DNA from: an uncultured Haloferula sp.
GTDB taxonomy: Bacteria; Verrucomicrobiota; Verrucomicrobiae; Verrucomicrobiales; Akkermansiaceae
Direction: 5' to 3'
NCBI GenBank assembly: GCA_946885645.1
Contig: CAMPGU010000027.1
Coordinates: 1 to 23,285, forward strand
Length of the DNA: 23,285 bases
A model generated the notes under the pieces. That model did no database searches. It was not told where the DNA came from and worked only from the letters and a program-made list of their open reading frames with translations. This document shows positions 7,662 through 15,063 of this stretch, piece by piece. The translations under genes were made by a program, and so were the position numbers. Position 1 is the first letter of the stretch. Every line of letters starts with the position of its first letter.

Positions 7662-8271
7662 ACCTCCGCGCCCCGAGCCAAAGCAGGGCGGGCACGCCGA
7701 TGCTGAAGGCCATGGCCCAGCCCGGAAGATCCCGCCCGACCGCGCCGATCCACGCGTAGAGGAATCCCACCGGCACGCTGCCGCAGGCCAAGGCCGCGGC
7801 AAAGCGTCCGAAAGGCATGCGCACCAAGCCCGCCGTGCAGGAGAGCGCCTCCGGCAGGATCGGCACCGCGCGGGAGAGCGCGATCATCCAGCCGCCACCC
7901 CGCGCAAAGAGCAGCTTGCCCTTCTCGAAATCCAGATTGCCCAGGAGCTTACGGGCCGCTTTCTCGCCGATCAGGCGCCCGACCCCATAGCCGCAGAGCC
8001 CGCCGAGCATGCTACCGGCGGCCGCGATCAGCCCGCCCGCGGCAGCTCCATAGATCCACCCGAGCGCGGACATCACCACCGTACCCGGGACAGGCAGCAA
8101 CAGATCCGCCACCAGCAGCGCGATCCCCGCAGCCCAGGCCCACGGACCGGTGGCGGCAAGCCACGCCACCGCGCCCTCCAGCGTGAAGCGCTCCTCCCAT
8201 GCCCCGCCCCAGACGAGCCAGGTGACGAGCACCAGCGCGGAGAGGGCTACGAACCAGGCAATCAATCTCAT
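7654..8271 (-). CDS. VTT-domain (TVP38/DedA-like) membrane protein
   Basis: A 205-residue integral membrane protein with a VTT (SNARE-associated, DedA-like) domain. The family core is visible: ADLLLPVPGTVVMSALGWIYG with its re-entrant-loop prolines, then AAAGSMLGGLCGYGVGRLIGEKAARKLLG, and a later SRAVPILPEALSCTAGLVRMPFGRF segment with the conserved arginine and proline. Members of this superfamily act in lipid flipping or membrane homeostasis; the specific role here is unknown. It starts 10 bases after the stop of the DASS transporter gene on the same strand, so the two almost certainly share a transcript. Its 3' end overlaps the convergent exporter gene by 8 bases. Confidence 0.85.
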   Translation of the reverse strand: MRLIAWFVALSALVLVTWLVWGGAWEERFTLEGAVAWLAATGPWAWAAGIALLVADLLLPVPGTVVMSALGWIYGAAAGGLIAAAGSMLGGLCGYGVGRLIGEKAARKLLGNLDFEKGKLLFARGGGWMIALSRAVPILPEALSCTAGLVRMPFGRFAAALACGSVPVGFLYAWIGAVGRDLPGWAMAFSIGVPALLWLGARRFR

Positions 8272-8281
8272 GGCGGTACAC

Positions 8282-9706
8282 TCAGAAGACCCACCACGCC
8301 AGAAGCGCCAGGGTCACCAGACAGACGAGATCCAGGACCGCGCCGGATTTCAGCATCTGCCGCTGCGGGATTCTGCCGGTGGCGAAGACGATGGCATTCG
8401 GCGGGGTAGCGACGGGGAGCATGAAGCCGCACGAGGCCGCGAGCGCCAAGGGGATCACCAGCTTCGCCGGCGGGAGATCGAGCTCCTTCGCGATCGAGTA
8501 GAAGATCGGTACCATCAGTGCCGCGGAGGCGGTATTGCTGGAAAATTCCCCGAGCAGGATGACGAAAAGCAGGGCCGCGCCGATCAGGAGCAGGGGCGGC
8601 CAAGCCCGGACCAGATCCACAATCTCCCGCGCCATGAAAAGGCTCGCGCCGGTCGCCTCCAGCACGTTGCTCAGCGCGATCCCGCCGCCGAAGAGGAGCA
8701 GCACGCCCCACTCCGTGCCGCGCTCGATCTCCCGCCACCCCACGACCCGGCATAGCACCAGCGCCACGACCCCTAGAAGGGCGATCACGGTATCCATCGA
8801 GTTTGCGATTTTCAACGCGGCAGCCAGCGGTCCGCTGAAGATCCAGCCGAGCCCGACGAGGGCGAAGATCAGGACGGTGGTAATCCTCGCCGCACTCCAC
8901 CGGAAGTCCGTCCTCTCCGGCAGGGCGAAGGGCACCTTCAAGGGACGGAAGATAAGCCGAAGCACCACTACCATCAGCGGCAGGAGCAAGAGCACGGAGG
9001 GGATCCCGAATTTCAGCCACTCGGTGAAGCCGATGCCGAGTTCCCGCGCCGCGATACCATTCGGCGGGGTACCGACCAAGGTGCCGAGTCCGCCGATGCT
9101 GGCCGCATACGCGGTACCCAGCAGCAGGTACACGGAATTCCGGGACGTGTCTTCCTTCGTGCAGATCTGACCCAGGATCCCGAGCACCAGGGGGATCATG
9201 AGCGCGGTTGTGGCGGTATTGCTCATCCACATCGAGGCCCCGGCTGTCACCGCGAAAATCAGATACGAGACCCGCAGGAAGTCCCCGCGCCCGGCGTGCA
9301 CGATCCGGTCCGCGATCCAGCGGTCCAGCCCTTGCGCGGCCATCGCGGAAGCAAGGGCAAATCCGCCGAAGAACAGGAAGATCAGCGGATCGGCAAAACC
9401 GCTCATCGCGGCTTTCATCTCCATTACCCCGGTCAGGGCGGCGAGCACGGGGACAAGCAAGGCCGTAGCCGCCAGAGGAAGCGCCTCGGTAACCCAGAGG
9501 AAGGCGATACAGAGGAAGATGCCGATTCCAATGCGGACCTTCGCGGGGTCCAGCTTGGGATCGGCCTGCTCCACGAGCTCCACCGGCAACAGCAGCGGAA
9601 GGAAGAGCAGCAGCAGGCCCGCGGCGGCGAGCCAGGTTTCACGCCGGCGGAAGAAGAGCCGGCGGGCATCACCGGCTGTCTCCGCATGGGGGCGTTCTTC
9701 GTCCAT
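8282..9706 (-). CDS. SLC13/DASS family sodium-coupled anion symporter
   Basis: A 474-residue inner-membrane transporter of the divalent anion:sodium symporter family, which moves dicarboxylates such as succinate, citrate or sulfate. Both Ser-Asn-Thr motifs that line the Na+/substrate sites are present: SMWMSNTATTALM at 162-164 and GEFSSNTASAALM at 390-392. They are followed by GTPPNGIAA near 212 and VATPPNAIVFATG near the C-terminus. This two-fold repeat is diagnostic. The N-terminus is a charged cytoplasmic stretch of about 22 residues. Length and helix number fit the family. It is the first gene of a two-gene unit with the VTT protein. The 126 bases between it and the gene ending at 9833 should hold its promoter, but no clear -10/-35 pair stands out. 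The exact substrate cannot be told. Confidence 0.93.
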   Translation of the reverse strand: MDEERPHAETAGDARRLFFRRRETWLAAAGLLLLFLPLLLPVELVEQADPKLDPAKVRIGIGIFLCIAFLWVTEALPLAATALLVPVLAALTGVMEMKAAMSGFADPLIFLFFGGFALASAMAAQGLDRWIADRIVHAGRGDFLRVSYLIFAVTAGASMWMSNTATTALMIPLVLGILGQICTKEDTSRNSVYLLLGTAYAASIGGLGTLVGTPPNGIAARELGIGFTEWLKFGIPSVLLLLPLMVVVLRLIFRPLKVPFALPERTDFRWSAARITTVLIFALVGLGWIFSGPLAAALKIANSMDTVIALLGVVALVLCRVVGWREIERGTEWGVLLLFGGGIALSNVLEATGASLFMAREIVDLVRAWPPLLLIGAALLFVILLGEFSSNTASAALMVPIFYSIAKELDLPPAKLVIPLALAASCGFMLPVATPPNAIVFATGRIPQRQMLKSGAVLDLVCLVTLALLAWWVF

Positions 9707-9832
9707 CGTGGTGGACCATGTGGATAGGGAGGCGGACGGCGCGGCGCAAGACTAGTCGGTCACGCCGCCTGCCGGAGAAGCGCCGTAGTCGCACGCCCGA
9801 CGAGAGTGCCGGGGAGGTCCCTTAGCCCGGAA

Positions 9833-11266
9833 TCACTCCTCTTCTTCCTCGCCACCGGCAGCCGATACGGCGGGCTCCAGGCGGCGGAAGTGGACCTGGC
9901 CGACCCTGCGGCCGTCCGTGCTGGTGACCTTCGCCTCCCAGCCGTTGATCTCGATGGCCTCTCCCACTTCGGGGAAGCGGCCGAGCTGCTGGGTGATGTA
10001 GCCGCCGACCGTGGTGACCTCGCCGCTATCCAGCTCGAGTTCCTCGGCCATGCCGGCCAGATCGTTGAGCGTCATCGCCCCTTCGATCACGAACTCGTTG
10101 TCGTTGATCCAGTTGGATTCCGGCTTCTCGTTGTCGAACTCGTCCTGAATGTCCCCGACGAGCTCCTCGATCACGTTGTCGAGGAAGACGATGCCGACCG
10201 GCGTGCCGAATTCATCCACCGCCATGGCCAGGTGGGCGCGCTCCTTGAGGAAAAACTTCAGGAGCACGTCCAGCGGCATCGTGTCGGGGACCATCTTCAG
10301 CTCGCGCTTGATGCGCATGAGGTCGGGATCGGGCGTGCCGACGAGCTTCAGGATGTCCTTGATGTGAATCAGGCCGATGGCGTTGTCCAAGTGTCCCTCC
10401 TTCACCAAGGGGAAGCGGGTGTGCTTCGTGCGGCGGGCGATCTCGAGCGCCTTGTCGAAAGGCTCGTCGGCATTGAGAACCACGACTTCCTGCCGCGGCG
10501 TCATCACGTCGCGCACCCAGAGCTCGTTCAGCTCCAAGGCATTGATCAGGATCTCGCGCTCGGTCTCGGTGACTTCCTGGGCGCGCTCGCTCTCGGCGAC
10601 GAGAAGCGCGAGTTCATCGGCGGAGTGGAAGTGCTCGCCCTCTGCCACGGGGTCGATCCGGAAAAGATTCTTCAGCAGCCAGTTGGCGGTGCCGTTCAGG
10701 ATCCGGATCGCCCAATGGAACGCCTTGTAAAAAAGGTGTAGCGGCCCGGCCAGCAGCAGCGTGGTGGCGACCGCCTTGCGGATGGCGATGGATTTCGGCA
10801 GGAGCTCGCCGATCACCACGTGGAGGAACGTGAAGGAGGCGATGGCCAGCACGAAGGAAATCCACGAAACCGGCCGGATGGTCATGCCCATCATCTCGGT
10901 GCTGATGGGGACCCCGGCCTTCAGCAGCAGGGGCGAGACGAGAGCTTCGACAAAAGGCTCGCCCAGGAAGCCGAGCGCCAGGGAGGCGATGGTGATTCCG
11001 AGTTGGTTGGCCGAAAGGTAGCCGTCCAGATGGCTCACCACGTGGAGCGCGGTGGCCGCGCGGGTCGGCTTTTCCTTGGAATTGGCCTCCAGCTGGCTGG
11101 GCCGGACTTTGACGATCGCGAACTCCGAGGCGACGAAGAACGCGTTCAGCAACAGGAAAAAGACGATCCCCAGCAAATAGAGCAGGGAGACCCCCAACGG
11201 GGGAAGTTCACGGCTCGGCTCGGCTGCGGCCGATGCCAGTACAAGGAAATCGGGAAACAGGTTCAT
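9833..11266 (-). CDS. CorC/HlyC family membrane protein (CNNM, CBS pair, transporter-associated domain)
   Basis: A 477-residue protein often annotated as hemolysin-like, now linked to magnesium/divalent cation transport and related to CNNM proteins. Domains in order: a CNNM membrane domain at about 25-215 (LNAFFVASEFAIVKVR near the start and VIGELLPKSIAI in the core), an acidic linker helix (EGEHFHSADELALLVAE), two CBS domains at about 245-360 (VMTPRQEVVVLNAD, IGLIHIKDIL, DEFGTPVGIVFLDNVIEELVGDI), and a CorC/HlyC C-terminal domain at about 375-460 (EFVIEGAMTLNDLA, TVGGYITQQLGRFP). It ends in a short glutamate tail. CBS pairs usually bind adenine nucleotides and gate activity. It begins 7 bases after the stop of the FmdB-type gene and shares its transcript. 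Confidence 0.93.
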   Translation of the reverse strand: MNLFPDFLVLASAAAEPSRELPPLGVSLLYLLGIVFFLLLNAFFVASEFAIVKVRPSQLEANSKEKPTRAATALHVVSHLDGYLSANQLGITIASLALGFLGEPFVEALVSPLLLKAGVPISTEMMGMTIRPVSWISFVLAIASFTFLHVVIGELLPKSIAIRKAVATTLLLAGPLHLFYKAFHWAIRILNGTANWLLKNLFRIDPVAEGEHFHSADELALLVAESERAQEVTETEREILINALELNELWVRDVMTPRQEVVVLNADEPFDKALEIARRTKHTRFPLVKEGHLDNAIGLIHIKDILKLVGTPDPDLMRIKRELKMVPDTMPLDVLLKFFLKERAHLAMAVDEFGTPVGIVFLDNVIEELVGDIQDEFDNEKPESNWINDNEFVIEGAMTLNDLAGMAEELELDSGEVTTVGGYITQQLGRFPEVGEAIEINGWEAKVTSTDGRRVGQVHFRRLEPAVSAAGGEEEEE

Positions 11267-11273
11267 TTCCCGC

Positions 11274-11534
11274 TCAGAGTTTCTCGTAAACGCCTTGGTC
11301 CCGGCGTTCGAGGATGGTGAAACCCGCCGATTTCGCGTCGCTCACGGAAAGCGGTTTGGCGACCCGGGGGGTGTTCACCTTGGAAATCACCTTGCGCACC
11401 GGGTGGCGGCAAAGCGGGCACTGCTCCAGTGCCGGGCGGTCCAAAGGACGCCGAAGTTCAAACCCCTTGCGACAAACCCGACAAGATCGCTCCGGATCTT
11501 CGGGGGTCTCGGAAAGATATTCGTAGATGGGCAT
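11274..11534 (-). CDS. FmdB-type zinc ribbon protein
   Basis: An 86-residue protein that begins MPIYEYL, the standard start of the FmdB/zinc-ribbon family. It carries two zinc-knuckle pairs, C18-x2-C21 and C39-x2-C42, which together would hold one zinc ion. The spacer in the first half (SETPEDPERSCRVC) is slightly longer than in typical members. FmdB was first named as a putative regulator of formamidase, but most members are of unknown function. The C-terminal half (DAKSAGFTILERRDQGVYEKL) matches no motif I know. It lies 7 bases upstream of the CorC/HlyC gene on the same strand. A stable inverted repeat lies just before its start codon. Confidence 0.85.
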   Translation of the reverse strand: MPIYEYLSETPEDPERSCRVCRKGFELRRPLDRPALEQCPLCRHPVRKVISKVNTPRVAKPLSVSDAKSAGFTILERRDQGVYEKL

Positions 11535-11540
11535 CGATGA

Positions 11541-11572
11541 GACGGAAGATCGAGCGGTTACCGCCTTCCGTC
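11541..11572. repeat. Nested inverted repeat between rpsN and the zinc ribbon gene
   Basis: Arms GACGGAAG (11541-11548) and CTTCCGTC (11565-11572) pair perfectly. Inside, GCGG pairs with CCGC around a three-base loop, leaving a five-base bulge on one side, for 12 base pairs in total. It lies 7 bases before the zinc ribbon start codon and 25 bases after the rpsN stop. No T-run follows on the minus strand, so it is not a standard terminator. It may be an mRNA structure or a protein-binding site. Confidence 0.45.
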
Positions 11573-11596
11573 AACCGTAGCGGACGGCGTGCCGTT

Positions 11597-11866
11597 TTAC
11601 CAGCTCGACTTCGTCACGCCCGGGATCATTCCGTTCGAGGCGAGCTCGCGGAAGCTGATACGGGACAGGCGGAAGCGGCGGATGAAAGCGCGGCGGCGGC
11701 CGGAGTAGAGGCAACGGTTCACCAGACGGGTCGGGCTCGCGTCACGGGGCAGCATCGTCAGACCGACATAGTCCTTCTCAGCCTTCAGCTTGTGACGGAG
11801 GTCGGCATACTTGGCGACAGTGCGCTCCTTGCGCTCGTTGCGTGCAATCCAGCTCTTCTTAGCCAT
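11597..11866 (-). CDS. rpsN: 30S ribosomal protein S14, zinc-independent type
   Basis: An 89-residue S14 protein of the small ribosomal subunit. The sequence is unmistakable: MAKKSWIARNERKER at the start, LPRDASPTRLVNRC in the middle, then GRRRAFIRRFRLSRISFRELASNGMIPGVTKSSW. Zinc-binding S14 proteins are about 61 residues and carry two CxxC pairs. Here only one cysteine is left, so this is the C-minus type that needs no zinc. The frame is open upstream to 11992, but the universal MAKKS start fixes the ATG at 11866. It stands alone, away from the spc ribosomal operon. That is the usual position of the extra, zinc-starvation copy in many bacteria, though in some lineages it is the only copy. 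Confidence 0.95.
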   Translation of the reverse strand: MAKKSWIARNERKERTVAKYADLRHKLKAEKDYVGLTMLPRDASPTRLVNRCLYSGRRRAFIRRFRLSRISFRELASNGMIPGVTKSSW

Positions 11867-12034
11867 AATTCGGGGCGCGGTGAATACCCGATCCAGCGGG
11901 CGAGGCAAGCCCAAACTTGGGATTTCCCGCCGATTCGCCCCGCCATCCGGGGCTTTAGGAAAAACGGGCAGTCCGGGCCGGGATGAACCCACGGGCCGTC
12001 GGAAAGCCTCGAAAGAAACCTAAGGAGCTGATAA

Positions 12035-12484
12035 TCAAACACCCACTGCTGGGGCAGCCAAGACCTCCGGCTTCTTGCGAAGGAACACCCACCAGCACCC
12101 GGCCAAGCCCGCGGCGAACAGGGCACCGCCGATATAGTTGAACTCCGGCCGCCCGATCTTCTCGCCGACCACGAGCACCTTTTGCGGCTTGGCCTGGAGA
12201 TACTTGATCTTGAGAAGCGGCACGGCGTCGATCGAATCGTAACGCTCCTTCGACACGTCCACGTTGGCGGTCCGGGTGGAGGCTCCGTCGAGGTATTCGA
12301 CTGCGAACTCGTAGCTGCGCCGTCCCTTGCGACCGCGCTTTTCCGTCTTCTCGGTGACCACGGCCATCGTTTCCACGCCTTCCTTATCGATCTGTTCCTT
12401 TTCCTTCGTCTCCATGAAGTTCATCACGAGCATGAAGGGACCGGCGAGAAGCGCGCCGATGGCGGCAAGTTTAAGTCTGGACAT
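12035..12484 (-). CDS. Small membrane protein, DUF3592-like
   Basis: A 149-residue protein with a hydrophobic helix at each end (about 6-23 and 117-136). Between them is a soluble domain of about 85 residues rich in beta strands (VETMAVVTEKTEKRGRKGRRSYEFAVEYLD, VDVSKERYDSI, VPLLKIKYLQAKPQKVLVVGE). This layout resembles DUF3592 proteins, in which a membrane hairpin flanks an OB-like or SH3-like fold. The match is by pattern only. The second helix ends in WWVFLRKKPE, positive on the likely cytoplasmic side. No function is known. It lies 133 bases downstream of the DUF1460 gene on the same strand, probably with its own promoter. Confidence 0.7.
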   Translation of the reverse strand: MSRLKLAAIGALLAGPFMLVMNFMETKEKEQIDKEGVETMAVVTEKTEKRGRKGRRSYEFAVEYLDGASTRTANVDVSKERYDSIDAVPLLKIKYLQAKPQKVLVVGEKIGRPEFNYIGGALFAAGLAGCWWVFLRKKPEVLAAPAVGV

Positions 12485-12617
12485 GGGAGGTTATGATTTA
12501 CCTTCCCAAGAGATAGGAGTCGCCTGACACCGTCAAGATCAAGACGGGCTCCCCTCTCCCGACGGGATGCATCAATGGCACAAGCCGGGCCGAGTGAACG
12601 AAAGGGGAAACGGCCGC

Positions 12618-13565
12618 TTATCTTGTCGCGATCGGCCGCTGCCAGAGTTTCGAGGGCGGCGGATCGTTCGGCCGGATCACCACGATCCCGGCATGTTTTG
12701 AGCCGCCGTTCAGATAATCCGTGATCGGCCGGTCGATGAGGGTCATGCGGCCCTTGTCGCGGTCGGAGGTGGCGTGGGTGAAATAGGCGCGGCCCTTCAG
12801 CTTGATGATCAGGCCGACATGGGAGGTGTAGCCGTTTTTCCAATTCGTCGTGATGGCACAGATATCACCATCCTGAAGGTAGTTTTCCGCCGCGCGGACA
12901 CTCCGCTTCGGGATGTGATAGACCGGGAGCCCGGATACCCGGGCTTCGATGCGGCCCATCTCCGGCAGCAGGGCGGGATTGCTCCGCAGGTAACGGTAGC
13001 TCTTCCACTGCACCGTCATTTCACGGATCTGGCGGCGCAGGCGCTGGGCCCCGGGCAGCTTCGGCGTGATGTTGCGGGCCAGCCCGCGGCGTTCGTTGTC
13101 GTGGAACACCTCCTCCAGATGGTGCATCCGGCTCAGGTAATTCCCGGTGCAGCGGCCGCCCCGGTAGCGCTCCACTTCCACCATGTGCAGCATGTCCTGC
13201 GGCGTGTAGGGGCCCGGCTTGTAGCGGAGCATGCGGGCGAAGGCCAAGGCGTTCTCGTAGTAAGTCCAGCAGTCCATCCCGCTCAGGTTCACCACCGGGG
13301 ATTCGATGCGGTCGTGCACCTCCAGCGTGTAATTCACGTAAGGAGTCCCGACCATGGCCCGGGCCGCGCGGATGGTGCGGGCACCGAGCGGGAGCTGCCG
13401 CCAGTTTTCCCGCTCCGCCTGCCGGACCAGCGCCCTGAATTTCGAATCGCCTTTGAAGACGGTCCCCAGCGGCAGGCGGGGGGCGCTCGGCGGCGTCACG
13501 GTGTGCTGCGCGACCGCCGGCAGCGGAGCCAAGGCGAGCACGGCAAGGGCGATCATGATTCTCAT
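12618..13565 (-). CDS. Secreted DUF1460 family murein amidase-like protein
   Basis: A 315-residue exported protein with a signal peptide (MRIMIALAVLALAPLPAVAQ, cleavage near residue 19). The rest matches the DUF1460 family, a branch of the NlpC/P60 cysteine-hydrolase clan that cuts amide bonds in peptidoglycan. The order of elements fits: RAARAMVGTPYVNYTLE, then LSGMDCWTYYENALAFAR with the likely nucleophile Cys99, then LQDGDICAITTNWKNGYTSHVGLI with the likely catalytic His249, then AYFTHATSD with His264. GTPY before the cysteine and DGDI before the histidine are typical. It probably works in the periplasm on cell-wall peptides, in turnover or recycling. It is divergent from the DUF5069 gene, with 86 bases between the two starts. 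Confidence 0.88.
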   Translation of the reverse strand: MRIMIALAVLALAPLPAVAQHTVTPPSAPRLPLGTVFKGDSKFRALVRQAERENWRQLPLGARTIRAARAMVGTPYVNYTLEVHDRIESPVVNLSGMDCWTYYENALAFARMLRYKPGPYTPQDMLHMVEVERYRGGRCTGNYLSRMHHLEEVFHDNERRGLARNITPKLPGAQRLRRQIREMTVQWKSYRYLRSNPALLPEMGRIEARVSGLPVYHIPKRSVRAAENYLQDGDICAITTNWKNGYTSHVGLIIKLKGRAYFTHATSDRDKGRMTLIDRPITDYLNGGSKHAGIVVIRPNDPPPSKLWQRPIATR

Positions 13566-13651
13566 GCCTGCATCTTACGGATCCAGGCGGGAAAGCAAAG
13601 GAGGTTTCGACAGGGCTTGAAGCCTCCCAGGCCTTCCGCGACTCTCCGGCT

Positions 13652-14077
13652 GTGAGCGAATCCTACGAGACCCCGCGCAGCCCCCGGGACGAAATCGACG
13701 GCGTCCCTTATTTTCCCCGGCTTTGCCACAAGGCCCGCCTGCACGCGGCGGGACACCTGCACCCCCAATATCACCCGAATCTCGGGGCGGGGATGGACCT
13801 CTGGACCTGCCAGTTTTTCGGGATCGAATATGAGACGCTCGCGGCCCGGATTCGCGCGGGCGCTTCCGACGAGGAAGCCTTGGCCTGGGCACGGGAGAAT
13901 GGAACGCCGCGCCCTACCCACGAGTTCGCGTGGTGGAAGGCTTTCATGCACACGCGCGGCTTCCGGGACGACATCGCGGAACGCCTGGCGCAGCGAAAGG
14001 CAGAATCCGGTTTTCAGGACCGGACGGATATCCTCACCTTCATGGATTATATCGACGCGGACGAGGGCAGGATGTGA
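13652..14077 (+). CDS. DUF5069 domain protein
   Basis: A 141-residue soluble protein that matches DUF5069, a family I associate mainly with Verrucomicrobiota, Planctomycetota and relatives. Seen: PRSPRDEIDGVPYFPRLCHKAR near the N-terminus (the SPRxxxxGxxxxPRxxDKxR pattern), GAGMDLWTCQFFGIEYETLA in the middle, and a helical C-terminal half with WARENGTPRPTHEF. The C-terminal part looks alpha-helical. No catalytic motif is apparent and the function is unknown. The start is GTG at 13652, the only start that leaves the conserved N-terminus intact. It is divergent from the DUF1460 gene and may be monocistronic. Confidence 0.82.
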   Translation: MSESYETPRSPRDEIDGVPYFPRLCHKARLHAAGHLHPQYHPNLGAGMDLWTCQFFGIEYETLAARIRAGASDEEALAWARENGTPRPTHEFAWWKAFMHTRGFRDDIAERLAQRKAESGFQDRTDILTFMDYIDADEGRM

Positions 14078-14190
14078 AGGCGGCGCGGGGGCAAAATCGG
14101 ACTTGCGGAACAGTTCAGTTCTGTTAAGCACCTCCGCGTCATCCTTTGGTGCCACGGGATTCCGGCGGCACTGCGCCCTCACGAAAGAAG

Positions 14191-14961
14191 ATGAAGATCC
14201 CCCTGCTCAGCTACGTCGTGCTCGCCGCGTCCCTCTTGCATTCCGCCAACGCCCAGGTGGTGGTGGACGAGAACACCGAATTCAAGAACGCCTTCTACGC
14301 CGAAGTCATCCCCTTCCTCCGAGGCCCTGAGGCGACGCTCCAGCCGCAATTGGCGGGGTTCAATCTCTTGGAGAAGGACGGCTACGGGACGGGCTACATC
14401 TACGACTTTTGCGCGAATTTCGACGAAGGCACCGCCGAGAACTGGACCTACGACACGGTGACCCCCGGCATGGGGATTCTGGGGCGGCAAGATGAAATCG
14501 GCGCGCTGTTTTCCAACGCCCTCCCGGAGTTCGACGAGATGCTCGCCGATTACATCGGAGACACGGGTGATTGGGCGCTCGTCCCCGGCCACGAGGCCGC
14601 ATACGACCAGCTCCAGGCCTACGCGGCGGGGATGCAGATCGCGCTTTGGGAGCTGATCCACGAGGACGCGGCAACCCTCTCGATCGACGACACCTCGGGG
14701 ATCGACGGCAATTTCCGCATCGATATGGACGGTGCCGTTCCCGGCAGCCAGGCCGACGCGGCGGACTTTTACGCCGAGCAATTCCTCGCGAACATCCGCT
14801 CCACTACCAATCCCTGGACCAACCAAGGAGGCTACACCTATTATTTCGCGGACGCCCCGGCCGGCGAGCAGGACCGCCTGTGGGTGGCCGTGCCCGAACC
14901 GTCCACGACCTTGCTCGGAGCCTTCGGGTTTCTGCTCTTGCTGCGCCGCCGCCGCCCTTAA
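14191..14961 (+). CDS. PEP-CTERM surface protein with possible Cys-Gln thioester domain
   Basis: A 256-residue exported protein. Residues 1-21 are a signal peptide (AQ at the cleavage site). The C-terminus is a PEP-CTERM sorting signal: VPEP at 234-237, a hydrophobic helix (TLLGAFGFLLLL), then RRRR. Such proteins are processed by an exosortase in the inner membrane and sent to the outer surface or exopolysaccharide. The mature part has a cysteine in YDFCANF (Cys74) and a later AAGMQIALWELIHE segment (Gln149). That pairing resembles the Cys and Gln of TQXA-type thioester domains, which can bind host or surface amines covalently. The start is ATG at 14191; the frame extends upstream to 14146, but the signal peptide fixes the start. 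A UUCG-loop terminator follows 16 bases after the stop. No exosortase gene is in the window. Confidence 0.85.
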   Translation: MKIPLLSYVVLAASLLHSANAQVVVDENTEFKNAFYAEVIPFLRGPEATLQPQLAGFNLLEKDGYGTGYIYDFCANFDEGTAENWTYDTVTPGMGILGRQDEIGALFSNALPEFDEMLADYIGDTGDWALVPGHEAAYDQLQAYAAGMQIALWELIHEDAATLSIDDTSGIDGNFRIDMDGAVPGSQADAADFYAEQFLANIRSTTNPWTNQGGYTYYFADAPAGEQDRLWVAVPEPSTTLLGAFGFLLLLRRRRP

Positions 14962-14977
14962 GAGCGGCCTTTTCCCC

Positions 14978-15013
14978 TCCCCGCCTGCCTTCGGGCACGC
15001 GGGGAATTTTTTT
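14978..15013 (+). terminator. Rho-independent terminator with UUCG tetraloop
   Basis: Stem 14978-14989 pairs with 14994-15005 with one C-C mismatch, closes on the extra-stable C(TTCG)G loop, and is followed by seven T at 15007-15013. It ends the PEP-CTERM gene and insulates the fumarase gene. Confidence 0.93.
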
Positions 15014-15063
15014 GCGCTCTAGCCGGGCTGGACGGCCCGCGGGCACTGCCTAGACTCCCGCGC

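Noticed and set aside
11935..11955. GCCCCG/CGGGGC hairpin upstream of rpsN as a terminator of the DUF3592-like gene
   Set aside because: Stem of 6 bp without a T-run on the minus strand; such chance hairpins are frequent at this GC content.
12611..12640. Two CGGCCG palindromes at the end of the DUF1460 gene as a terminator
   Set aside because: They overlap the last codons, have a 16-base loop and only a broken T-run; evidence is too weak to list as a feature.
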